A DNA stretch of 57,336 bases. Origin: DASVCS01 sp036381495. GTDB lineage: Bacteria; Gemmatimonadota; Gemmatimonadetes; Longimicrobiales; RSA9. The notes beneath the pieces are model-generated. The model was not told the DNA's origin and searched no databases. It was given only the letters and a program-made list of their open reading frames with translations. Shown in pieces: positions 34,526-42,991 of the stretch; position 1 is the first letter of the stretch; each line of letters begins with the position of its first letter. The DNA lies in the NCBI GenBank assembly GCA_036381495.1, contig DASVCS010000099.1:1-57336 (forward strand), read 5' to 3'. The translations under genes were made by a program, and so were the position numbers.

Positions 34526-35107
34526 TCAGTCTGCGGCCCCGAGCGGCTTCAGCAAGCGCGCATCGACATCGATCTCGAGCCCCTGCCCGATCGCCTCGAT
34601 CCCCACGAGCACCCGCTTCCGTCCCCGGCGCTCGATCACGACGCCCTCGACATCCCGGAACGCGCCCTCGATCACCCGGACCCGTTGACCCTCCCGCAGC
34701 AACGGCCGTCGCTCCGGCTCGACACCGGTCGACGCCACGGCCGCCGCGAAACGCCGGATGTTCTCGATCTCTCGCTCCTGGATCGGTGTCGGATAGCCGT
34801 TCGCGCGCACGATCGTGCTCACCCCGGGCGTGGTCAACACGGCATGGACCTCCCGCAGGGTGAATCGGCCGAAAACATAACTCGGAAACAGCGGGAAATG
34901 AACCCGCTTCTTCCGATCCTTCCACTGCTGGAGTCGCGGGGCGAGCGGTAGGTAGCTGTCGACGCCGCGTCCACGCAGGAGCTCCTCGACCCGCTTCTCG
35001 TGGCGCGCCCGCGTGTAACAGGCGTACCAACGCGGCTCGTCGTAGAGGACGGCCGGTGGCCGGAGTACGTCGCCTGTCTCGAAGTTCGCCGGCATCGGCT
35101 TCCGCAT
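34526..35107 (-). CDS. NusG-paralogue (RfaH/UpxY/LoaP-type antiterminator)
   Basis: 193 residues. The NGN domain starts at R-W-Y-A-C-Y-T-R-A (26-34) and includes F-P-L-F-P-S-Y-V-F (71-79); the KOW domain spans about 137-187 (G-Q-R-V-R-V-I-E-G-A-F). It is not housekeeping NusG: no secE or rplK is adjacent, and it sits inside a capsule locus. RfaH, UpxY, TaA and LoaP proteins bind paused polymerase at a leader and suppress termination through long surface-polysaccharide operons. It lies upstream of an intrinsic terminator at 27.8 kb. Target sequence is unknown. Confidence 0.9.
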   Translation of the reverse strand: MRKPMPANFETGDVLRPPAVLYDEPRWYACYTRARHEKRVEELLRGRGVDSYLPLAPRLQQWKDRKKRVHFPLFPSYVFGRFTLREVHAVLTTPGVSTIVRANGYPTPIQEREIENIRRFAAAVASTGVEPERRPLLREGQRVRVIEGAFRDVEGVVIERRGRKRVLVGIEAIGQGLEIDVDARLLKPLGAAD

Positions 35108-35196
35108 CGCTGGCTCACGTGGCGTCTGGATACACCTTGGCCCCGTCAGTTACAGGGCTTCTCTGACCTAGCCCACGCCGGACGACCGGAATTGCG

Positions 35197-37737
35197 CTAC
35201 TTCTTCAGTTGCTGCACGCCCGCGAGTACGGCCAGCAGCGCGAGCGCCATTCCGGACGCGCGGTTGATGAATCGGTCGAGGTCGAAGCCCCCGCCCGCCG
35301 GCTGGGTCGGCACGAGAATCGTGCTCCCCGGCCGGATCTCGGGCGTGCTCCGGAAAAACAGGAGCGTCCTGTCCACCGTCGCACGCTCGCCGTCCAGGTA
35401 CGTCACCGTCGTGCGACCCGCATCCGCGCGATCGGTGTAGCCGCCGGCCCGCTCGATGTAGTAATCGAGGCCGCGACCCGGCTCATACAGTATCCTCGAC
35501 TCGAACGCCACCGCTCCGGTCACGCGCACCGTCGGATCGAATTCCGGCACGTGTACGCTGTCTCCGGGCTGGAGCACGAGGTCCCACCGGCTCCCCGGCT
35601 CCCGCAGCGCGCGGGGCAGGTCCGTCGCGACAAGCGTGCCGCCCCGGAACAACTGGAGGCCCGGCGGATACGCCTCTTCGGTCAGTCCACCCGCCCGCTG
35701 GATGAGATGGGCCAGCCGCTCCTGACGCGTCTCCAGGATGTACGTCCCCGGCCAGACCACCTCGCCCGTGAGCCGGATCTCCGCCGGCAACTCGTAGCCG
35801 GGCGCCTTGCGGATGAAGACGCGGTCGCCCGGCCGGAGCACGAACTCGTCCGGCTCCGGCAGCCAGACAGGGACCATCGATGCATTACTGTCCGATGCCG
35901 CGCCACCGAAACCGAACGTCCGCTCCGTGCCATCACCGGCGATCGCGCCACCCAGCGGGACCCGATAGATCACCGCCGTCGTGTCCGATCGCTCCAACTG
36001 CGCGGGCAGACGCGCCACCTCCGCCTCGACGGCGTACGCGCCGGAGACGAAGCCGCCCGCCGCCAGGATCAGGTCCGCGATCGTCATCCCTTCCGCTAAC
36101 GGATAGACCGCCGGTTCCTTGACGAAGCCATCGATCGAGACGAGCGCCGGGGTCCGTAGCCGCTCGCGGCTCAGGATCACCACCGAATCCTGGTCCGCCA
36201 GCACCACGTCGGCGACCTCCGGCCGCACCGAATCCGCCGGCAGCGGCACCCGGATGAGTCGCCGGCTCCCATCCGTCTCGTTCAGCCGGTAGATGTGTGC
36301 GCGAGGCGTGTACGCGCTCTCGGTCAGACCCTCCGCCTGCGCGATCAGGCTCCAGAGCGTGAGCCCTTCCGACCATTGGTACAGACCGGGCCGGCGGACA
36401 TCCCCCGTCAGCACCACCCGGTGCCGGCGCTGTTTCGAGACCGCGAACACTCGCACCGCATCGCCATCCCTCAGCGGAAACGCCGCGGTCGTGTCCCCCA
36501 GGAACCGCGTGACATCCACGTCCACCAGCACCCGGTCCACGCCCGGCCGCCGCTCGGCCGGAGGCAGGATGCGGTCGATCTGGACCCGCTGCACCACCGC
36601 ATCGGCCTCGAAGCCGCCCGCGAAGCCGATGGCGTCCCGGAGATCGTCGCCCTCTGCCAGCTCGTAGATCGCCGGACGATGCACCGCCCCCTCGACCCGC
36701 ACCTGTGGCCCGGCCGGCGGGACGAAGATGATGTCGCCCTGCTCGAGACGCACGTCCGAGCGGCTGTCGCCGTAGAGGAGATAGTCGTAGAGGTCGATCG
36801 TCCGGAGGATCCGGCCGCCGCGCCGCACCACGATGTGGCGGAAGCTGCCGTCCTCCGTCGGACCGCCCGCGCGGTACAGCGCGTTCAACACCGTCGCGAC
36901 CGAGCTGACCTGGTAGGCGCTGGGCCGCACGACGTCGCCGATCACGAAGACCTGATTCACCCCCAGGCGCCCCAGCGAGACCTGGAAGTGCGTCGTCGCA
37001 TCCGGCCCGCGACGGACGCCGGAGTAGACCCGGCCGAGGCGGTCGTAGAGGTGGTCTTCGAGCTCCTTCAGCGTGAGCCCATTGACGGAGACCTGCCCCA
37101 CATCCGGGATCAGGATGAAGCCCTCGCGGCTCACGGGGAGCGTGTAGAAGAGCTCGACGTCGCCCGTGAGCACGAGCGTCAATTCATCGCCGGGCCCCAG
37201 CCGGTAGTCCTCGCCGACGGGCCCCGCGAGGACCGGCTGGAACTGGGACGTCGCCCGCTCGAAGAGCGCGCGACCGAAGACCTCGAGCTCGTTGACTTCC
37301 GCTGAATCCGCGGGCACCGCTGCCGGCGCGGAAGGCGCTCGCACCGCGCCCGTCGGCTCCACCGCGATACCAATGGATGCCAGCGCGTTCAGCGTACCGG
37401 GCGATGCATCCCCGCGCGGCGGCTCGGCGCCGCCATCGATGACATCGAAGTACGGATCCACGATCGCGGGATCGTAGCCCTGCTCGGTGAGCCGGTCATG
37501 GGCCTCGTCCCGCGTGAGCCCCGACTGCCGGAGCCGCTCGACCACTTCCGCGTGCGACACGCCGGCCGGGCTCTGCGACATGCTCGCACCGGAGGCCTGG
37601 AGCAATCCGGAGTTCATCGTCGAGTCCGGCAGCCGCACGCCCCGGCGCAACGTGTCCTGCTGCGCGGAGAGCGGCGCGACCACGCCGGAACCGACGACCA
37701 GGAAGAGAACGATCAGGGCGGTATGGCGTCGCGTCAT
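35197..37737 (-). CDS. Large multi-SLBB polysaccharide export protein
   Basis: 846 residues from ATG (M-T-R-R-H-T-A-L) with a signal peptide ending P-L-S-A before Q. A Poly_export domain starts near residue 180 (Y-R-L-G-P-G-D-E-L-T-L), followed by about six SLBB beta-grasp domains (for example V-F-V-I-G-D-V-V-R-P-S-A-Y, V-V-L-T-G-D-V-R-R-P-G-L-Y, I-R-L-T-G-E-V-V-W-P-G-T-Y) and a C-terminal hydrophobic helix. It is over twice the size of E. coli Wza and resembles the large SLBB proteins of Bacteroidota and Gemmatimonadota-like loci. Longer frames upstream are shadow. Confidence 0.92.
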   Translation of the reverse strand: MTRRHTALIVLFLVVGSGVVAPLSAQQDTLRRGVRLPDSTMNSGLLQASGASMSQSPAGVSHAEVVERLRQSGLTRDEAHDRLTEQGYDPAIVDPYFDVIDGGAEPPRGDASPGTLNALASIGIAVEPTGAVRAPSAPAAVPADSAEVNELEVFGRALFERATSQFQPVLAGPVGEDYRLGPGDELTLVLTGDVELFYTLPVSREGFILIPDVGQVSVNGLTLKELEDHLYDRLGRVYSGVRRGPDATTHFQVSLGRLGVNQVFVIGDVVRPSAYQVSSVATVLNALYRAGGPTEDGSFRHIVVRRGGRILRTIDLYDYLLYGDSRSDVRLEQGDIIFVPPAGPQVRVEGAVHRPAIYELAEGDDLRDAIGFAGGFEADAVVQRVQIDRILPPAERRPGVDRVLVDVDVTRFLGDTTAAFPLRDGDAVRVFAVSKQRRHRVVLTGDVRRPGLYQWSEGLTLWSLIAQAEGLTESAYTPRAHIYRLNETDGSRRLIRVPLPADSVRPEVADVVLADQDSVVILSRERLRTPALVSIDGFVKEPAVYPLAEGMTIADLILAAGGFVSGAYAVEAEVARLPAQLERSDTTAVIYRVPLGGAIAGDGTERTFGFGGAASDSNASMVPVWLPEPDEFVLRPGDRVFIRKAPGYELPAEIRLTGEVVWPGTYILETRQERLAHLIQRAGGLTEEAYPPGLQLFRGGTLVATDLPRALREPGSRWDLVLQPGDSVHVPEFDPTVRVTGAVAFESRILYEPGRGLDYYIERAGGYTDRADAGRTTVTYLDGERATVDRTLLFFRSTPEIRPGSTILVPTQPAGGGFDLDRFINRASGMALALLAVLAGVQQLKK

Positions 37738-38180
37738 GGCTGAAGCAGGAATGACTCGATCGTCGCACGGAACACACCCGCGCACCACCGGACCGGCCGG
37801 CATCATCCGGGGATCGCCCGACCACGACTCACGCACACCGGCGCACCACACGCCCGATTGCCCGGTTCTTCGCGCGAACGTCACGGCACGGCTCGGTTGG
37901 CGCGGGAGGCCGGGACGACGTGGACCGGAATGGTCCGATCCGGCGGACTGGCAGGCGCACTCACAGGAAACACGCGGCACCGCCGCCCGAGGACCACGAG
38001 TCCGCCGGAGACGGCGCCGAACGCGCGCTATCAATACGCATTGCCACCCGGCGACGCAAGAGCGCACCGACGCGTCCTCCGCTCCGTCGCGGTCGCCCTC
38101 GCGCGCACGACGGGCGGCCGGCCGTGCCGCCCCCGGCGTGCACCCGGCAATGCCAGACGTTGGCCGCCGGAACGGCATCA
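37738..38180. other. 443-base leader/promoter gap before the large export gene
   Basis: No gene is supported on either strand. It contains the AT-rich patch TATTGA (38031-38036), the best promoter candidate, and a small stem GGACC/GGTCC (37921-37936). If that promoter is used, the export gene mRNA has a leader of about 290 nucleotides, long enough for a pause or recruitment element for the NusG paralogue. Confidence 0.5.
38031..38059 (-). promoter_or_regulatory. Possible sigma70-type promoter for the export gene
   Basis: Minus strand TTGCGT (38059-38054), 17 bases, then TATTGA (38036-38031). Spacing is ideal but the -10 matches the consensus only partly. It is the only AT-rich spot in the gap. 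Weak evidence. Confidence 0.35.
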
Positions 38181-39602
38181 TCAGGCGCTGGCGATCGCGT
38201 ACCGCACCGCCGCATCGCGCACGGCGCCGCCGCGGGATCCGCTCAGGCCGACGACGTGCGATGCCGGCAGCGCACGCGTCGCGTTGCGGGTGTCCACGAC
38301 CAGTCGCCCGCGCGCCACCACCCGCTCGTAGTCCACGCAGCCGTGGTCCGTCGTGATCACGACGCACGCCGCCTTCTCGAGCTCGGCATCCGTCAGCGGC
38401 ACGCTGCGCTTCGGCTCGCGGCCCTCCTGCGCGAGTTCCTCCACGAAGGGGTCGTGATAGACGACTTCCGCACCCTTCTCCTCGAGCAGCCGCATCACAT
38501 CCAGCGCAGGACTCTCCCGCACATCGTCGATGTCCTTCTTGTACGCCACCCCCAGCAGAAGCACCCTCGAGCCGCGCACCGCACGACCGTGCCGATTCAG
38601 CGCGTCCTGAACCTTGTCCACCACGTAATGCGGCATCTCGCTGTTGATCTCGCCCGCCAGCTCGACCATCCGGGTCTTGTAATTCAGCGTCTTCATCTTC
38701 CACGCCAGGTAGTACGGGTCCAGAGGAATGCAGTGCCCACCGATCCCCGGACCCGGCGTGAACTTCATGAACCCGAACGGCTTCGTCGCCGCGGCCTCGA
38801 TCACCTCCCAGACATCCACTCCCAGGCGGTCGCTCACCTGCGCCATCTCGTTCACCAGCGCGATGTTGACCGCCCGGAACGTGTTCTCGAGCAGCTTCGT
38901 CAGCTCCGCCGCTTCGGTGCTGCTGACCGGTACCACCCGCTCCATCACCCGGCCGTACAGCGCGACGCCCGCCTCGAGGCACGCAGGCGTGATCCCGCCG
39001 ATCACCTTCGGCGTGTTCGCCGTCTGCCACTCGGTGTTCCCCGGATCCACCCGCTCCGGACTGAAACACAGCCAGAAGTCCTTGCCGACCTCCAGACCCC
39101 CGCTCTCGAGTTTCGGCAGCACCAGCTCCCTGGTCGTCCCCGGATACGTCGTGGACTCGAGCACGATCAGTTGGCCGCGCCGCAGCGTCCGCGCCACCGC
39201 CTCCGCCGCCGCCACCACGTAGCTGACATCCGGGTCCCGCGTCTTGCTCAGCGGCGTCGGCACACAGATCGAGATCGCATCGCACTCGCCCAGACGCCCC
39301 ATCTCCGCCGTGGCCTCCAGGCGCCCGGCCGAGACCACCTCGGCCAGTCCGTCCGAACCCACATCCCGGATGTGCGAGATCCCTCGGTTCACCCCCCCGA
39401 CCACCCGCTCCGCCACATCGAAGCCCAGGACGCGGAACCCCGCCCGCGCAAACTCTACGGCCAGCGGCAGGCCCACGTAACCCAACCCCACGACGCCGAT
39501 GACCGCATCCTGCGACTCGATCCGTTCCGACAGCGGCGCAGTACCTGCCCCGTGATCCATAACGCCCGCCTCGCTGGAAGTTGAAGCCGCCATTCCCATC
39601 AT
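38181..39602 (-). CDS. UDP-N-acetylhexosamine 6-dehydrogenase (WecC/WbpA type)
   Basis: 473 residues. Rossmann motif G-L-G-Y-V-G-L-P at 39-46, catalytic G-G-H-C-I-P-L-D-P with C291, and F-S-P-E-R-V-D-P-G-N near 170-180, the form found in UDP-GlcNAc/ManNAc rather than UDP-glucose dehydrogenases. It oxidises C6 to a uronic acid. With wecB the likely product is UDP-ManNAcA. The ATG overlaps the hemD stop by four bases (ATGA); an ATG at 39560 is the alternative start. Confidence 0.93.
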   Translation of the reverse strand: MMGMAASTSSEAGVMDHGAGTAPLSERIESQDAVIGVVGLGYVGLPLAVEFARAGFRVLGFDVAERVVGGVNRGISHIRDVGSDGLAEVVSAGRLEATAEMGRLGECDAISICVPTPLSKTRDPDVSYVVAAAEAVARTLRRGQLIVLESTTYPGTTRELVLPKLESGGLEVGKDFWLCFSPERVDPGNTEWQTANTPKVIGGITPACLEAGVALYGRVMERVVPVSSTEAAELTKLLENTFRAVNIALVNEMAQVSDRLGVDVWEVIEAAATKPFGFMKFTPGPGIGGHCIPLDPYYLAWKMKTLNYKTRMVELAGEINSEMPHYVVDKVQDALNRHGRAVRGSRVLLLGVAYKKDIDDVRESPALDVMRLLEEKGAEVVYHDPFVEELAQEGREPKRSVPLTDAELEKAACVVITTDHGCVDYERVVARGRLVVDTRNATRALPASHVVGLSGSRGGAVRDAAVRYAIASA

Positions 39603-40432
39603 GTCTGCCCCGATCCCGAACCGCCCCCCAAATGGTTCCGGAGCGCCGCCACCAATCCCGGTATCGTATGGTTTTCCGCCACGATCGCTACCGGCAACCC
39701 GTGCCGGCGCGCCGCCGCCGCCGTCACTGGACCAATCGCCGCGATGAGCGCGCCCCGCGGGTCTCCGCCCACGCCATCCACGAACGCCGCCACCGTCGAT
39801 GCCGCCGTGAATGTGATCACATCCGCTCCGGCGCCAGCCAGCTCCCGGCGGAGGACCGCCGCACCCGCGGGATCCGGCACCGAGCGATAGGCCTCCACCC
39901 GCTCCACCCGCGCCCCACGCGCAGCCAGCCCCTCCGCCAACACCGGCCGGGCATCGGCCGCGAGCGGCAGCAGAATCCGCTGCCCCGCCAGCACCGGCCG
40001 CCCCCCGGTCGCCTCCCGCCCACCCGCCGCGGTCGACAATGCCTCCACTACAGCTTCGGCAACGTGCCGCTCCGGCATGACTGCCACACGTACGCCTCGA
40101 TCCTCCACCGCCGCCGCCGTCGCCGGCCCCACACACGCGATGCCGACCCCTTCGAAGACCCGCGCGTCCCGGCCCACCTCCCGCAGCGCATCCCAGAAAC
40201 CCTCCACACCGTTCACCGAAGTGAACACCACCCAGTCGTAACGCTCGACCTCCCGCGCCGCCCTCAGCAGCGGCGCGGGATCCGCAGGACCCACGCACCG
40301 GATCAGCGGCGCCAGGACCACCTCCGCCCCCAGCGCCTCCAGCGCCCCCGCAAAGCCTTCCGCCTGCGCCCGCGCTCGCGTCACCACCACCCGCCGCCCC
40401 TCCAGCGGACCGGAGCGCGCCGCACCACTCAT
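39599..40432 (-). CDS. hemD: Uroporphyrinogen-III synthase
   Basis: 277 residues with the two-lobed HemD fold. The first lobe starts R-V-V-V-T-R-A-R, with F-T-S-V-N-G-V near 71 and later V-E-A-Y-R-S-V-P, D-V-I-T-F-T-A-A-S-T-V in the second lobe, all typical. It cyclises hydroxymethylbilane in tetrapyrrole synthesis. No other haem genes are next to it. It follows the rpmB terminator and overlaps the sugar dehydrogenase, an unusual pairing of haem and polysaccharide genes. Confidence 0.9.
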   Translation of the reverse strand: MSGAARSGPLEGRRVVVTRARAQAEGFAGALEALGAEVVLAPLIRCVGPADPAPLLRAAREVERYDWVVFTSVNGVEGFWDALREVGRDARVFEGVGIACVGPATAAAVEDRGVRVAVMPERHVAEAVVEALSTAAGGREATGGRPVLAGQRILLPLAADARPVLAEGLAARGARVERVEAYRSVPDPAGAAVLRRELAGAGADVITFTAASTVAAFVDGVGGDPRGALIAAIGPVTAAAARRHGLPVAIVAENHTIPGLVAALRNHLGGGSGSGQT

Positions 40433-40483
40433 CTCAAACTCGCTCCCGGCGCGCCACCCCCCACCTGCCGCTCCATCCCGCCC

Positions 40484-40519
40484 GAAAAAAGACCCGACAC
40501 CCCCCGGTGCCGGGTCCCG
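40484..40519 (-). terminator. Intrinsic terminator after rpmB
   Basis: On the minus strand a ten-base stem GACCCGGCAC/GTGTCGGGTC, with one wobble pair, closes a five-G loop and is followed by TTTTTT. Strong rho-independent terminator ending the ribosomal block, about 90 bases after the rpmB stop and about 55 bases before hemD. Confidence 0.9.
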
Positions 40520-40607
40520 AGCCGACCCACAACACGGAACCGATCCCTCGGTTCCCGCGCGGCCGCGCCCACTGCGCCACCGTGACGCCCGTGGCCGAGC
40601 CCACCGC

Positions 40608-40802
40608 CTACGGCGCCTTCCGGATCTTCCCGGCCGAAATACACCGGGTACACACCCGGACGCGCTTCCGCTCGCCCGTCGCCGTCACGATCCGTACCCG
40701 ACGCAGATTCGGCAACCACCGCCGCCGCGTCCGGTTGTTCGCGTGACTCACGTTGTTGCCGAAGCTCGGCCCCTTTGCGCAGACATAACAAGTCCGAGCC
40801 AT
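40608..40802 (-). CDS. rpmB: Ribosomal protein bL28
   Basis: 64 residues. It carries a C-x2-C (C5, C8) and a C-x2-C near the end (C51, C54), the zinc-binding form of bL28, with N-N-V-S-H-A-N-N-R-T-R-R-R-W-L-P-N-L. A large-subunit protein. It has a purine-rich leader G-G-G-A-G-C-G-A-G-G-G-G-G before the ATG and its own terminator. It lies 146 bases from the upstream unknown gene, so it may have its own promoter. Confidence 0.97.
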   Translation of the reverse strand: MARTCYVCAKGPSFGNNVSHANNRTRRRWLPNLRRVRIVTATGERKRVRVCTRCISAGKIRKAP

Positions 40803-40948
40803 CGATTCCCCCTCGCTCCCGATCCGCGCTCCCGCCGGCACTCCGGCCGAAGCGACTCCTTCATCCAGTTCGTTATCTGCCCGGGCACACACCCCGCGCG
40901 CCCGCTCACCGATCCCGACGCCCCGGGCTCCGATCCTTCCACCGCACC

Positions 40949-41488
40949 CTACATCCGCCGCGCCGACCCCCCGATCGCCTCCGTCGCCTCGATGAACGTC
41001 GTCGCGAACTCCGCCTGCGCCCGCTGCCCCTCGTCCTGGATCGCGCCCTGCTGCTCCCACGCCGCGATCACCGAATCCGTCATCTCGACGACGCGCCCCG
41101 ACACCGTGACACGGTCACCCCGCTGCACCGTCGTCCCCGACTGCACCAGCGCCGGACCCAGCTTCACCAGATACGGCGTCCGGTCCGGCAGTAACGTCCA
41201 GAAAGACTGCGAGCCCATCAGGCTCGTCACTTCGATCGAGTCCAGCCGCACGACCTGGCCGACGTACGTCGCCGCCCCCGCCGCCAGGTCCGCCAGCGTA
41301 ATGGTCGCTGCCGCGGCCTTGTCCGTCATCTCTCCGCCCGACGACTCCTCCGCCGTCGGCGCCGAACTCCCGGTGCCGTTCACGCCCAGCCAAACGAGGA
41401 ATCCGCCCACGACCACGACGGCGATGGTGATCCACAGCCAGTTCATCCGGCCCGCGGGTTTACGGACCTCGTTCGGCGTCTCGGTCAT
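40949..41488 (-). CDS. Membrane-anchored protein of unknown function
   Basis: 179 residues. A single hydrophobic segment at about 17-35 (W-L-W-I-T-I-A-V-V-V-V-G-G-F-L-V-W-L) follows a basic start. The extracytoplasmic part begins with a Ser/Glu-rich linker, then a beta-rich region (T-Y-V-G-Q-V-V-R-L-D-S-I-E-V..., R-V-T-V-S-G-R-V-V) that looks like a small OB-type barrel. No family recognised. It is nine bases from rplQ, so it is probably co-transcribed with the alpha operon. Confidence 0.75.
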   Translation of the reverse strand: MTETPNEVRKPAGRMNWLWITIAVVVVGGFLVWLGVNGTGSSAPTAEESSGGEMTDKAAAATITLADLAAGAATYVGQVVRLDSIEVTSLMGSQSFWTLLPDRTPYLVKLGPALVQSGTTVQRGDRVTVSGRVVEMTDSVIAAWEQQGAIQDEGQRAQAEFATTFIEATEAIGGSARRM

Positions 41489-41497
41489 GAACAGCCC

Positions 41498-41851
41498 CTA
41501 CTCGACGAGTTCGATGATCGCCATCTCGGCGGCGTCGCCTGGACGATGACCGAGATGCACCAGCCGGGTGTAGCCCCCGGGACGGTCCGCGAAACGCGGC
41601 CCGATCTCGTTGAACAACCTCGCGAGCGCATCGCCATCGTGGATCTTCCGTCGGACCAGACGCCGCGCGTGCAGATCGCCCCGCTTGGCCTTCGTGATCA
41701 ACGGCTCCGCGAACCGCCGCAGCTCCTTCGCCTTGGCGACGGTCGTCTCGATCCGGTCGTGCAGGAACAGCGATGCCGCAAGGTTTCGCAGCATCAAGTT
41801 CCGGTGCTCCGCGGTGCGCGAAAAATGCCGCCCCTTCTTGCGGTGTCTCAT
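41498..41851 (-). CDS. rplQ: Ribosomal protein bL17
   Basis: 117 residues, beginning M-R-H-R-K-K-G-R-H-F-S-R-T-A-E-H-R, the diagnostic start of bL17, and ending after a conserved R-L-V-H-L-G-H-R-P-G-D-A-A-E-M. It closes the alpha operon. Its ATG overlaps the rpoA stop as ATGA. Confidence 0.98.
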   Translation of the reverse strand: MRHRKKGRHFSRTAEHRNLMLRNLAASLFLHDRIETTVAKAKELRRFAEPLITKAKRGDLHARRLVRRKIHDGDALARLFNEIGPRFADRPGGYTRLVHLGHRPGDAAEMAIIELVE

Positions 41852-42948
41852 CCCTGCTCCGGCTCCTCTTCTCCGGAATCCGCGTGCGCGGCGGACGCCT
41901 CCGCCGGTTCCGTCGCCTCGGCGTCCTCGGGTTCCGAACGCTCGACCAGGTACAGATCGCCGTCCTCGCCCGTTTCGAGCCGCATCCCGAAGTGCAGGTT
42001 GTGCTCCTTGAGGAAGTCCCGCATCTCCTCCAGCGACTTGATGCCGAAGTTCTCGATCCGCAGCATCTGGTCTTCCGTCCGCTGGACCAGATCGCCGAGC
42101 GTGATGATGTTCTCCTTCTTCAGCGAATTTACCGACCGCACCGACAATTCCGCCAACTCCTCGATCGGCCGGTGAAACAACTCCCGCAACGGCCGCGGCA
42201 CCCGGACCGCGCCGGGGATCGGCGGCTCCGCCGTCCCGGATTCGCCGAACCGCAGCATGTACTCGAAGTGCTTCCGCGCCAGCTCCGCGGCGTAGGCCAC
42301 CGCGTCCGTCGGCGAAACACTCCCGTTCGTCTCGACCAGCAACGTCAACCGGTCGAAGTCCGTGCGCTGCCCGACACGCGTCTCCTCCACCGAGAAGTTC
42401 GCCCGCAGAACCGGGTTGTAGATCGAATCCACCCGCACCAGATCCACCGGACTCCCCTTCGGGATCGGGTGCTGCTCCGCGGCGACGAATCCACGGCCGT
42501 GATTGACGTAGAGCACCATGTTCACCTCCTCATCCTCCTGGAGCGTGAACAGGTGATGGTCCGGGTTGATGATCCGGACCGGACCCGTCTTCTCGATCGC
42601 GCGCGCCGTCACCGGCCCCGCTCGCTCGACCCGCAGCTCGAGCGTCGCCTCCTCCGTGCCGGGCTCCAGCATCAGAACCAGCGTCTTCAGGTTCTGGATG
42701 ACCTGGTGCACGTCCTCGACCACCCCCGTGATCGTCTGGTGCTCGTGCACCACCCCGCCCATGCGGAACGCCCACACCGCCGCGCCCCGAAGCGACGACA
42801 GCAGAATGCGCCGCATGCTGTTGCCCAGCGTCTGGCCGAAGCCCCGTTCGAGCGGCGCCATCACGAACTGCGCCGTCCGCCCGTCCTCCGAACGCCCCTC
42901 GACCTCGATGCGTTGCGGCAGTACCAACCCGGTGAGATCTAGCTCCAC
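41848..42948 (-). CDS. rpoA: RNA polymerase alpha subunit
   Basis: 366 residues. The N-terminal assembly domain (about 1-235) contains T-L-G-N-S-M-R-R-I-L-L-S-S and the C-terminal DNA/activator-binding domain (about 255-330) has S-V-N-S-L-K and I-L-x-N-F-G-I-K-S-L-E-E-M. An acidic tail of about 30 residues, E/A/S-rich, extends beyond the usual end. Order rpsD-rpoA-rplQ is the standard alpha operon. Confidence 0.98.
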   Translation of the reverse strand: MELDLTGLVLPQRIEVEGRSEDGRTAQFVMAPLERGFGQTLGNSMRRILLSSLRGAAVWAFRMGGVVHEHQTITGVVEDVHQVIQNLKTLVLMLEPGTEEATLELRVERAGPVTARAIEKTGPVRIINPDHHLFTLQEDEEVNMVLYVNHGRGFVAAEQHPIPKGSPVDLVRVDSIYNPVLRANFSVEETRVGQRTDFDRLTLLVETNGSVSPTDAVAYAAELARKHFEYMLRFGESGTAEPPIPGAVRVPRPLRELFHRPIEELAELSVRSVNSLKKENIITLGDLVQRTEDQMLRIENFGIKSLEEMRDFLKEHNLHFGMRLETGEDGDLYLVERSEPEDAEATEPAEASAAHADSGEEEPEQG

Positions 42949-42991
42949 GGTCTACCTCCCCGGCTCCCGGCCGGTCGGTTCAAAGCCCCGT

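Noticed and set aside
37738..38180. An RfaH ops/JUMPstart element
   Set aside because: I looked for GGCGGTAGCGTG-like sequence in the leaders and found none; any recruitment site must be different.
37738..39285. A 500-residue N-terminal extension of the large exporter
   Set aside because: It overlaps the sugar dehydrogenase gene and lies before a clear signal peptide.
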